From: Lindgomyces ingoldianus
Taxonomy: Eukaryota > Ascomycota > Dothideomycetes > Pleosporales > Lindgomycetaceae
Reading direction: 5' to 3'
Assembly (NCBI RefSeq): GCF_010093535.1
Contig: NW_022985170.1
Coordinates: forward strand, 194,990 to 258,989
Length of the DNA: 64,000 nt
Positions 46,356-56,416 of the stretch are shown here, one piece after another. Position 1 is the stretch's first letter. Every line of letters starts with the position of its first letter. The position numbers and the translations under genes are program-made. The notes below the pieces were generated by a model. The model did not search any database. It was not told the origin of the DNA and worked only from the letters and a program-made list of their open reading frames with translations.

Positions 46356-47849
46356 TTAGACATTCTTCGCTAAAGGCTTCCGACCATAAATCACAACACT
46401 GCTAAGTAATCAGAGACTTTACGTGGGGGGTGAGAGCATTGAGTGGGAAGTCGAAGTTTACGTACGCTTCGAAGTATGTGTGTACACTGCGGTCCCTCAA
46501 CGCTTGTCGAAACTTGGCAATAAATACCTTAGCTTCGTCGGCCGTCCACTACGGTACTATTAGTGTGGAATTCAATACTGGAAAGGGATCAACTCGCCTT
46601 CATGACACGGGTCAGGAGGAATAATGCCCAGCCCTCAGCCCCTTGGTTACAATGCAGGAAATTCCATCTCCCGACCTCTTTCATTTTGGGATCGCTACTC
46701 CATGGGCCTACGGGTAACTTATACCATACCTCATGGACATCCTCAAACCCAGTCTCACCAATCCAGCGTTTTAGGTCATGGACGGCCTTGAACGACTTAC
46801 CGAACTTTTCGCCAGCCTCATGAAAGATATCAGACCACTGAGAAAAAATGTGGTCCGGAGTCAGTGTCCCATCGTCCGATTTGAACTGAATAGTAAGTTC
46901 AAGCTGATTAATCCATCCGCCGGGTTCTAAGTGGCTTAGTGGGCGCGTTAGCACTAGCGACTTGAGTCTCAGTCTTGTACCTTATACATACTCATATATT
47001 TCGCTGTAAAGCTTTGGCCAATCGGCAATACTTCCATAAAGGGTGCGGATGTGAATGAAGTCGAAGCTTTCTGGTGAGTACGTCCACTCAGAAGTAACGT
47101 CGTCAATTTCGAACTTGCAATTTGGTGGAGCAAATTGAGGCTGGATTGGAGAGAGGTCGACTCCAATGACCTCCGCCTCGGGATGCTCGTCGGCAAAATC
47201 ACTTGGAACGCGTGAGCTTAGGGCACCTAGGAGAGATTCAATGGACGGCTAGGAAATTGTTCGGCTCACATTGCCCATATACCAGTGCCACAGCCAAGAT
47301 CTAGAACTTTCTATTGGCCGATGAGTAGCTCCTAAGTGAAAGGTGAGCGCTGAAACTGCTCACCTTGGGATTTTCTACTGGCGCAAGATACAGTCTGTTG
47401 TCCAGAAGAATCATGAACATGTGGTGGCTTCAAGTTTTCAGTACAGCACTCCACCCAGTGTATATTGTAGCATAGCTTAGACACTCACGCGATATCAAGT
47501 TGATCATTTTGTTGATCGTCGTTGGGTGCATAATACTCTCCCTCTGCTCACGTTAGTCTCTCCCACCAACTGTCAGCATGTCCACGCACCGCGAAACTTG
47601 TGGTATCTGCGGCCATTCTCATAGCGATGACGAAAGATGGTCGAAGGGATCGAGGTGGTGTCGCTTAGGACGTCGTCGTCGCCGTAGGCCGAATCATCGA
47701 CGTCTGGATCGAAATCTGCCTATGCGGAGAAGTGTCAGGGGACTGACATGGCATGTCCGAAACGGTGCACGTGGGTTGCTCGCCACAAAACTTACCACGG
47801 GGATCGGGTTATTATACTGGGACGAATTCGTTCCAGAGCCTTCAGCCAT
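46356..47849 (-). CDS. LaeA-like SAM-dependent methyltransferase
   Basis: Nine exons: 47849-47796, 47719-47590, 47543-47489, 47427-47364, 47310-47270, 47201-46992, 46934-46598, 46548-46466 and 46398-46356, joining in phase to 338 residues. The fold is class I methyltransferase: motif I VLDLGCGTGIWAI at about 103-115, then EVIGVDLSPIQP, FDFIHIRTLYGSI and HLEPGGWINQLE. The N-terminus has the acidic DDSAYGDDD stretch, ENGRRYHKF and GEYYAPNDDQQNDQLD that mark fungal LaeA-like and TAM-domain proteins. The end reads VVIYGRKPL, as in the family. LaeA homologues act with velvet proteins to control secondary metabolism, but many relatives have other, often unknown, substrates. The seventh intron uses a GC donor (GCGAGT) with a normal AG acceptor. 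The exon number is high for the window, and every junction restores a family motif. The last two exons are the least certain. Confidence 0.85.
46549..46597 (-). other. GC-AG intron in the methyltransferase gene
   Basis: The donor reads AAG|GCGAGT and the acceptor CCGTAG|TGG. Splicing joins ...RVMK to WTADEAKVF in phase 0. Without it the frame stops at once (TGA). Confidence 0.7.
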
Positions 47850-50800
47850 TTTATGCTAAAGCTGCCGGCACTTCCAACCGCCACGGGGAGAGAATTTGAT
47901 CCGACGTGACCAAGACGGCACGCGTGCAGATCTCGATGTCAATGCTCTGCCGTCGGCAGATCGGGGGGGATCGCTGCTTTGAGTGTTCTCAAGGCAAACG
48001 GTGGAGAGTCGCACACACAAGGAGAAGAGAGAAGGTTGCGCGGCACGGCAATTGGAGAAATACTGACACAGAACTTTGATAATCGCTCCCGCGCACACGG
48101 TTCACCAGATAACGGGTGCAAGCATGCTTGGTCACGGGTGGTGGTGCCTCTGTGACATTTCACTTCACAGGCGCCCTTCTGCAATGCGAGCCTGTTTGAG
48201 AAAGGCCGCGGCTGCCTGCCTCCTTTCACCGCCAGCTTCGGCTCCTGGCTGGCCACGAGGAGCTCAGGGCAGGGCTTGTCGTTGTTCCCCGCAGCCACCG
48301 CCAAGAATTAGACCCATCTCCGATCCTCTCTCCTTGTCTCATCTGCCACCTGTCTTTTCTCTGGAAGGGCCATTTTTCACCAACCAGCTCGCATCTGGCA
48401 CTCGCTTCAAGTATTCGCGTCGGTGGTTTGATGGAAGTTGAAGATGTCTCAGGAGCAGGCACTTGTGCGCATTAGGACGAGGTTGGAAGGACTGGTATTG
48501 GTGTTGGTAAAGTGCTGGAGACCAAAGGAGTTAAACTTGGCACCCACATGGGCTGTGCTTCGTGGAACAGGAACGTCGCAAAAGCTTGCACCTCCATGGG
48601 CAAGGACTTTGTAGAAGCCCTCCGAGCTCACAAGAGCCTGCATCCCCCTGGATGAGGACTTGGTGAGCGATATTTCTGACTGGTAGGAGCTCTGTTGGTG
48701 CCATCTTCTCCTGTTACACCTTCCTCTCCCTACCTGGGCATCCTTTGATGGATTCTACATAAACTCCATAGCTCCCACGCTGAGCCTCCCTTCTGATCTT
48801 TAAGCTATGTACGTACTTGGGTACGCTGCGTATTAACATTTTCCCTCCTATTACTGCCGTTTCATGCAATTCCCTTTTTGCCACTTGACTGAAATGCTTC
48901 TCAGTATTCTGCAAAAGGGTGCAGTATTTTACTCTTTTCTACAAGTTTATATTATTATTAACTTTGTACATGTTTGCAGCCAGATTAAATGGTCCCAATG
49001 GTCCCACTACCCCGCTTAGCCTGCTTGTACAAGTGTATGGAACATATCCATCAACGGGCTGAGCAGCAAATATACTGTGGCACGGTTGAAGCGCTTCATG
49101 CGAGCTGCAAAGCCAAATTAGAACCTATCAATCGGAGTGAGCAACAGTTCACTGTTCCAGCAAGAAGATCTCCTAGTTGACGTTTCGATAATGACACGAA
49201 AGCGGAACCAGCTAAACAGATACACGGTTGCTCCCACGAATACTTCTGGTTCCCAGCCTAGTAGCCATCCGATTGCTAGGCCCCCAGAACTTTGTCCAAC
49301 AAACATCATACTTGAGCACTCGAGGATAGTCCAGCAGTACTACGCGAACCTAGGCCAGGAAACCTTGAAGGCTGAGACCCCTACCACCTCCGCTCAAATA
49401 ACTCGAATATGCTATTAAAAAGGAAATGAAGTGACACGAAGCCTGGTCGCAAGTGTGCCTAGTTCCGCAAAATGGAGTTCACGAAAGTATGAATTACTAC
49501 GTGCTGGTCTGGCTGGTTGGCGGCCTTAGTATCCTCGTCAACACCTTGTTTCGTCATCTGGCCGGTTACGAGGACTAGATATTTGGGCGTGGTGAGTGAG
49601 ACCATCCATTGATTCGGCTGGTTGAACTATGGGACTCTGACGGGACATCGATGAAGTATCACTTGAATCCAACCAGCTGGTAAAGGGGTTTTCGCCCTTC
49701 ATCTTGAAGTTGGTCCTGGTGAGTCAGCGCCGTAGGTGAATCGGCGATTCTCGCCGTAGCAGTGGGCTGCATCTTTGTCTTTTGAGGCTAAAACTAGATG
49801 GCCTAGCTATCGTCTTCATTGCTTTGGGAGGTAGCCCCAGGAATGAAAGATTCCAGTGGCAACGCTTGCTCGTTAGCATAGGACTTGCTTAACAGTTTGG
49901 ATGTATGGGCTACTAGTTGAAACATCGTCCGTGCCGGTATGCAGCGCTCCAAAATCAACAACGTCATCGGGGTGGTCATTCCCGGAGATATCAGTGCTAG
50001 GCATATTCGTATAGTGAAGCTCAAGGCCGGGGCATTGATACCCTAGCATTCGAGGGCGCGGCAATGGTGGAGGGAGAGACACTCTCGCCGTGATCCCCAT
50101 TGTTCAAAGGAGGGACAATTACACTGGGTTGGCTGTTTGGTTGGAATGCCGCAGAAGCGATGGCATAGTCATCCGGGTGGCCTCACGGCTGTTTGGCCAT
50201 CGTGATGGTGACCTGGGCGATCTTACCAGATTTTCGAACGACCTGGGTGGGTGGAATCCAATGGAGTTTCGAAGATCCAATGTACACACAATCAAAGTTA
50301 GAAATGATAGAAGTAATAAAGGCAGGGTTACCTCATCTTTGGGTTGGTTGATGGGTTACATTTTGGTGACGGAAGCTCGGGCGAAGGCTGCAACAACGAT
50401 AGCCATAGCGATGGGAAGTATCCATTAAGAAACAGGGAAGGGATGGATGCCGGCGAGAAAACTCAGCATGTGAAGAAGATTTAAGTGTGCAATCCCAGGA
50501 TGGGACCCTGGAGCCCTAGCGGTGAGAAGGAGACACGGCAGTAGCAGGAGGGAAGGCACCACGGAGCTCCCAGTCAAGTGTTAGCACAGCCTTGGAAACA
50601 TATCTCCCTATACCAATTTACTAAGTCCTCACCCATGTAGGTTTCGAGTCCGTTAACGCCACTGATTTCCAGTGCTTCGCCAACGCAAGGACTGTCTTAC
50701 GCAACTTCACCGGCCCAACTATCACGTACACGGGTACAAGTCCTTACAGCATCCACTTCCATCAATCCTATCAACTTCCGTTGCCTCGCTAACGTAAATA

Positions 50801-51963
50801 ACACCTCCTCCAAATTCAAGACTCTACTATCATGCACACGGTTTCGAGTTTGATACTACGCGCTTCTGGCAAACCACTAACGTGAGGGTTAAACGTGAAT
50901 TGGCTAACGTCTTGGACTAGAAAGAGGTAGTAGGTACAGTTACAACGATGATACTTCTGTATGTATCATAGAAGAAGATGAATTGAAAATGTAAGGCAGT
51001 CGACGCATGCGCGTTCTGGTAGCTGTCGCTTCCTTGGCACATTGTTGCGTGGATTCTTCCCACTACTCTAATGTCTCAGACCTTGCTTCTGAGCTAAGAT
51101 CATTGCATATAGTGCTAATATGTGGAGACTCCTTTCTAATGGATAGTGAGGTGGTAGTACGCTGAATTTCGAAGGGTCGATCTGGAGTCTTTTCTCGATA
51201 GACTAAAATACTTTGAATTCGTAATGCACGCTATCACACCTTGTGGAACATGGCTAGGGTAGAATCTATATATTAAACCTCTTGCTAGAATTAAGGAGAA
51301 AGCTAACAGGACAACGATTTCTGTCTTAATATACCTCGATCGCCTTCCATAGTACACGCTGGGACCCCTCTTCGTACTGCGGACGCCACCAAATACGAGG
51401 CTTCCAGCCACGCTAACAGGATAACAACAAAGTGAGTACATGTTACTACTAACATGTTACTTGTTCAAGATCTCAAGAACCCTTGAGGTTGTCTCTTTTA
51501 ACGTCACATTCTAGCACATATTTGTCTAAAAGAGATGCAAGAAGAATGGCTGGACCTGGAGAGCAGAAAGCACCATGTTAATTGGTGTACACATCTGCAT
51601 ATTTTTTCTCAGAAACTTTGGGAAATGCAAGGAGAGTCCCAAGCGAAACATGTTTCCATGTGAGATGGCAAGACACAAGCCAATGAGCTGGAGCCCTTGT
51701 GCCACCGATAAGCTCGTGCTAGGAGCCGAAACGGGTGGTCGAAAGGAAGGTGAGACTGCTCGCTTGCCCCCGCTATTCCCCGCCAGTCACGCTCGTCCAC
51801 CTGCAACCGGACCTAGGCATGCACTTGCAATATGCCAACTAACGCACGCTCTGAGACCAAGCCGGCTTGCTGTAGCGCAAGTTATAATCCTCTCATGGGA
51901 ACCGGTAGCGGGTCCTTGTCTTAAACTTATGCCGAAACACCCTTTCAGAAGTTTTCCCACGCC
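47850..51963. other. Gene-poor stretch of 4.1 kb
   Basis: The methyltransferase promoter is at the left and the P450 promoter at the right. The many short ORFs on both strands have no recognisable motif. The only coding-like signal is a degenerate tandem repeat at about 50640-50890. I saw no transposase, reverse transcriptase or long terminal repeat, though old ones could escape reading by eye. Confidence 0.45.
50640..50890 (+). pseudogene. Fragment of a decayed tandem-repeat protein gene
   Basis: Two adjacent units of about 105 bp align by eye. The first encodes SVNATDFQCFANARTVL followed by FTGPTITYTGTS; the second encodes SINPINFRCLANVNNTS and then, after a one-base shift, TIMHTVSS. The DNA supports this: ACTATCACGTACACGG in unit 1 against ACTATCATGCACACGG in unit 2. 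A weaker third unit starts near 50850. No start codon or long frame remains. Family unknown. Confidence 0.4.
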
Positions 51964-53711
51964 ATGGATTCGGATGCTGTCGTTCCAATGTTGAGGTACC
52001 TGTCGCAGCAGCCCTTGTATCTACTCATTATCCTCGCCTTTGGCTCCTACCTCGTCGCAAACAGGCTTCGCCAGTACTGGCGCCTGAGGCAGTTCAAAGG
52101 ACCCTTCAGCACCGGCGTCTCCTGGGTGTGGCATTCACGTGCTGTCATCAGCGGCAGTGCGCACAAGTGGTACGGAGATGTCACTGAGAAATATGGTGAG
52201 ACAAAGCATGCCAGGTGGCTCTGCTCCACGACCGACTTCGGGTTGCTAACGAGGGGAAGGTTCTATCGCTCGGGTAGCGCCAAACCACCTCATCACGTCG
52301 TCGCCAGAGCTATGGGCGCATATTAATGCTGTGAGGTCGCCATACAAGCGAGCCGAATGGTACTATCACTGCGCACGCTTTGAGCCCGGAAAAGACAATG
52401 TCTTCACTGAGTGCGACAACGAGAAGCACGAAGCTCGCAGGAAAAAGATGGTCGCTGGAGTAAGTCCTAATTGCCCCAACCTATATTTATACGTAACCCA
52501 ACACCAACAGTATTCCGGCAAAGAAAATCCATCCCTGGAGTCGTCCATTGATACCCATGTTGAGGAGTTGGTGCACCTTATTCGATCTAAGTATGCCGCT
52601 CCGACTGCCTCAACTAGCGCAACCACACCAATGGACTTGGCCACGAAGATGCAGTACTTCACTCTCGACGTGATTAGTCATGTTGGGCTGGGAAACGCTT
52701 TTGGTGACCTTAAAGCGGATGAAGACATCAACGGCTACATTGCCTCGTCCGAAGAAGGACTTATGATCGGAAACACGTCATGGGGCCTAGGCATTTCTTG
52801 GATTCGGGATGTCCCAATTCTCGGCAAGGCCATCAGCCCCTCTGAAAAGGATGCTAAGGGTTTTGGGAAGATGATGTCGTATGGCTCCCTCTTGAACCTC
52901 GTTTTGTCCAGTCCAGGGCTCAGCTAACGAAAGCAGAACAGCTCGCAAGTGCATATCAGAGCGAATGATGAAGTCAACTTCCGAACGCTCTGACATGTTG
53001 TCATCTTTTATCCGCCATGGCTTGACAGGTGATGACTTGTTCCAGGAAACCTTTGAACAAATCCTTGCTGGATCAGATACCACTGCCGCATCTCTCCGGA
53101 TTATCATGCTCTACATCATGAGCCATCCGCGTGTCTACGCAAAGTTGCAGGCGGAGGTTGACGGAGCAGTCAAAGCCGGCATCGCACCAGCCACACCCAA
53201 GATCATCTCGGATGCGGAGGCTCAGCGTCTGCCTTATCTAGGTGCGGTTGTGCGCGAAGCCTTGCGCGTGCACCCACCTGTAGTCAATTTGTTTTCTCGC
53301 GTCGTTCCCAAGGGGGGAGATACAGTGACGGTGGATGGTGAAGAAGTCTTCCTACCTGGCGGCACTATGATTGGCTATTCTGCCTGGAGCATGCACCGAA
53401 ACAACAAAGGCCTATATGGGGAAGATGCTCAAATCTTCCGTCCTGAAAGATGGTTGGTAGACCAGAACATCCCCTCCGAGAGAGATCGCCTAGCCCACAT
53501 GTGTAAGACAAACGATATGATCTTTGGATACGGGAGGTGGGTCTGCTTGGGCAAGGTGGTCGCTATGATCGAGATCCACAAAGCTATCTTCGAGCTTTTC
53601 AGGAACTTCGATTTCGCCCTTGCGAATCCTCATGAGCCGTGGACTATTTTCAATACTCTGGGTCTATATGCTATTGGGAATATGTGGGTCGAGGTCACAG
53701 AACGAGCTTAG
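51964..53711 (+). CDS. Cytochrome P450 monooxygenase
   Basis: Four exons, 51964-52195, 52260-52459, 52511-52878 and 52937-53711, give 524 residues. A haem-thiolate monooxygenase using NADPH-P450 reductase electrons; substrate unknown. The N-terminus has a membrane anchor (LYLLIILAFGSYLVA, about residues 18-32). The oxygen-binding I-helix motif is AGSDTTA, the K-helix ExxR is REALRVHPP, the PERF-like motif is FRPERW, and the haem loop is FGYGRWVCLGK with Cys470 as the iron ligand. The acceptor of intron 1 was chosen to give GSIARVAPNHL, and the donor of intron 3 (GTATGG) to give KMMSTARKC, as in the family. Introns are 51-64 bp. It is followed 177 bp later by the FAR1-type gene on the same strand. 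Sequence style fits the fungal pisatin-demethylase-like and related clans, but a CYP family should not be given without alignment. Confidence 0.93.
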
Positions 53712-53888
53712 ATATTGAACGGCAACGGCCATCCTCTTCACAGCTATGTAACGCTGGAGACGCGCGGCTGCAGGTAACGGCCGCGCTTGGGTAGTGATTA
53801 CGATAGTATCCTGAAATTTGAAGGGTTGAGCTTTGTGAGAACAATTACAGATAACACGTGGTCGCCTAGACTTGCTTCGGCAAGTGCC

Positions 53889-55400
53889 ATGAACGTGCAG
53901 GGTTGGCGCAAGTACAACACAACGTGGCATGCTCCAGATATCCGTACAGTACCGCTCCGAATAAAAGCGACTACCAGCATGAGACCTTCTCCCCATTCCC
54001 GCAACATCGACGAGCAGGTACCCATCTATGGCCCCTTACCAACAGAAAACGCGACCTCCGCTCCGTCATATCCTGCGTTCACAACATCTTCCAACCATGT
54101 GGACCCCGCAACCCACCTCTCAGCAGGCTTTAGCCATGATATACCCACCCTGAACCAGCATTCCTATACACACAGCGGCGGCTTGCACCTGGACCCAACC
54201 CTCTCTTCGGACCCTCTTCCCCACCAACATCAGGTTGCGCCACAAACAACAACATCCTCTATATCTCAAATGCAAGGCCCAGGCCACCTAGCCGCCCAGA
54301 GCCCTCCAACGCCTCTGCACATTCCCAATTCTGCGCCCTCAGGCCAGTTCGATATGCTGCCCCCTCCAAACAGCAGCCACCGCTCGTGGCAGGCCCTCCA
54401 CGACTACGCCCAATCGCATGCCTCGGCTCACGGGTACGCTCTTAGCATTAACACTACAGCCAAGAACCGGTCCCGCATCAAGCTGGCATGCGTATGCTAC
54501 GGAGCGCCGAAAAATACGCACAAGCTTACTCCCGAGACCAGAATTAGGAAGAACAGGATTAGTTACAAAACAGGCTGCAGAATGTGGGTCGAGGGTAAGA
54601 AGCAGGAAGATGGCTTCTGGGCACTAAGAGTTGGTGAACCAAGCCATAACCACCCCGGACGAGCTGTGGAGGGGTGGGCGGTGCAGAGGAAGAGGACATG
54701 GGGCGTTCAAGGTGGACGGATTGGCGTTGGAGGGGTTACTGCTAAGGAAGAGAAGGAGCAAATGGGCGGTGCTGATAATGGACATGGGCATTTACTAGAG
54801 AATGGCGCCGAGCCGCCTTCACAGAATCAGAGCCACAGCCTTGAGAGGGGTGGCATAGTCTGGCGCATAGTGGAGCAGGAAATGCTGCGAAAGGGTGGAC
54901 CAGGGCAGGGACGCGATCGGGGCGTTGGCCGGACGGTAAAAGTCCTTGAAGAGCGCCTGCCCGGTATACACATATTTAAGCGCGATGTTTATAATATCCG
55001 AGCACAGATTAAGCGAGCTCGCAAAGCGGCAGGTCAGCAAATCGGCGAAGGATTGAACGACAGTGACGACGAGGATCTAGCAACGTTGGATCAAGTGGTA
55101 CACTCCGGTGAGGGTCAGGCAGAACAGGGTGATGGTGAAAACGATATTCATGGGCTCAGCCGGTATCCTGAAATTGACCCTATGCTTGTCGCTCAGTGTA
55201 ACGATGCGCTGAAGAATGTCAGCCAGCAGGAAGAGAGTGAAGTTGATGGACTGAGAAGGGAAGTAGAGGAGCTTCGGCTCGCTCTCGAGCAACGGGCGAA
55301 AGAATTAGAAGATAAGAACAGCGAGAATGAGAGACTTAGGATGGACCTAGAGGTCGCGAATATGGCGCTATATAATAGCAGGAGCGGACTCACTCAGTGA
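53889..55400 (+). CDS. FAR1/WRKY-GCM1-type zinc-finger protein
   Basis: Intronless; 503 residues from the ATG at 53889. The frame is open back to 53787 without an ATG, and a second ATG at 53979 is possible. Residues 30-150 are Pro/Ser/His-rich and disordered. The FAR1-type DNA-binding domain lies at about 172-262: a helix WQALHDYAQSHASAHGYAL, then Cys201, Cys230 and His253-x-His255, which match the CCHH zinc site of FAR1 and Mutator-derived fingers. Further on, a basic helical stretch (FKRDVYNIRAQIKRARK) resembles the segment that follows FAR1 domains in transposases. A coiled coil ends the protein. No DDE transposase or SWIM domain is present, so it is likely a domesticated, transposon-derived transcription factor or the remnant of one. 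Its closeness to the P450 makes co-regulation possible, which is only inference. Confidence 0.72.
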   Translation: MNVQGWRKYNTTWHAPDIRTVPLRIKATTSMRPSPHSRNIDEQVPIYGPLPTENATSAPSYPAFTTSSNHVDPATHLSAGFSHDIPTLNQHSYTHSGGLHLDPTLSSDPLPHQHQVAPQTTTSSISQMQGPGHLAAQSPPTPLHIPNSAPSGQFDMLPPPNSSHRSWQALHDYAQSHASAHGYALSINTTAKNRSRIKLACVCYGAPKNTHKLTPETRIRKNRISYKTGCRMWVEGKKQEDGFWALRVGEPSHNHPGRAVEGWAVQRKRTWGVQGGRIGVGGVTAKEEKEQMGGADNGHGHLLENGAEPPSQNQSHSLERGGIVWRIVEQEMLRKGGPGQGRDRGVGRTVKVLEERLPGIHIFKRDVYNIRAQIKRARKAAGQQIGEGLNDSDDEDLATLDQVVHSGEGQAEQGDGENDIHGLSRYPEIDPMLVAQCNDALKNVSQQEESEVDGLRREVEELRLALEQRAKELEDKNSENERLRMDLEVANMALYNSRSGLTQ

Positions 55401-56416
55401 GGCCTTGAATACGCGGATCATTCTCCTGCAATGATTAGTTAAGCTTGAAGTGGCTCTGGTCAAGGCGAGATTTTGAATGCGATGTAAATCATATGCGAAT
55501 GCTGGGGTGCATCAGGGGCAGCAAGAATGCTTTCTGCTGGCCAATAGCTCAGAAGGCGCAGGTCTTGAAAATTTGACCTGCACATGCACGCCAGAAAAAA
55601 TCTATCGCCAACGCGCATACCCCAGGGGTGGAACTTGGAGAGCCGATTCTCACTAACATTGTTCCCATCTACTTCGCCTATTGTGGCTTGGGAATAGATG
55701 GATTGACAAGCATAAGTACGTGAGAGAATTGGATGAGCGGGAGGAGGAGCCATTTACTCGTGGTCTTGGAGATGAAAAAACCGCAGGGCTGCAGCATCCA
55801 TGGATGGCAGATGACGAGACGTGGGGGAGTCCGACTGCTACAAGGAACACTCGAGAGGCTTCGAAACATGTCCGTGAGGTCAATTGGCACGGAGACATGT
55901 AGAGTTCAACGATACTGAAGCCGCGAGAGGGTAACAAGGGGATCAAGGGGGCGTTTTTAGCATTAATCACAGGGAAACAATGGTCAATGGTTCGAGATGC
56001 GCCCCACCAAAACAACCGGGGGAGCTTCGTTTCTTTTTCAGCGACCCCACGTCATTCTACTTCCAACCTTCTTTCACCTCGGAAGCGTTATCAACGAGCT
56101 GTCCTATATAGATCGCACCTCACCTGCATCCTCGTTGCCTCTCACCCCTCCCACCATCCTCTTACTTTTACTCCCCTCCCTTACACCGAGTTTCGGCCCG
56201 CCCCATTTCCGCCGGAGCTGCGCATCGGAGCTCTCATCATTCTTCGAGTAGCCTCATTAACGGTTTAACGTAAGTCATAACCCTCGACGGTGACCTCCCG
56301 ATCATTGTATACTCACTTCCTCGCAGTCTTTTCAACCCATCCTCAGCTCCTGAATCCAACAGGAGACACCCACGCCACCAATCACCCCACCGAACCCGCC
56401 GCCCCGACCACACAAT
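55401..56416. other. Phosphofructokinase promoter and 5'UTR region
   Basis: The last part is pyrimidine-rich, typical for a highly expressed fungal gene, and carries a likely 5'UTR intron at 56270-56326. Short frames such as 55681-55902 have no motif. Confidence 0.5.
56270..56326 (+). other. Probable 5'UTR intron of the phosphofructokinase gene
   Basis: A GTAAGT donor at 56270 and a TCGCAG acceptor ending at 56326 enclose 57 bases, the usual intron size here. It ends 90 bases before the start codon. Confidence 0.5.

Noticed and set aside
47850..51963. Possible old transposon in the gene-poor stretch
   Set aside because: No transposase or reverse-transcriptase motifs, no recognisable long terminal or inverted repeats by eye. 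Absence is not proven.
53763..53790. GC-rich hairpin GCGCGGC/GCCGCGC after the P450 stop
   Set aside because: A 7-bp stem is present, but fungi do not use hairpin terminators of this type, so I did not call a terminator.
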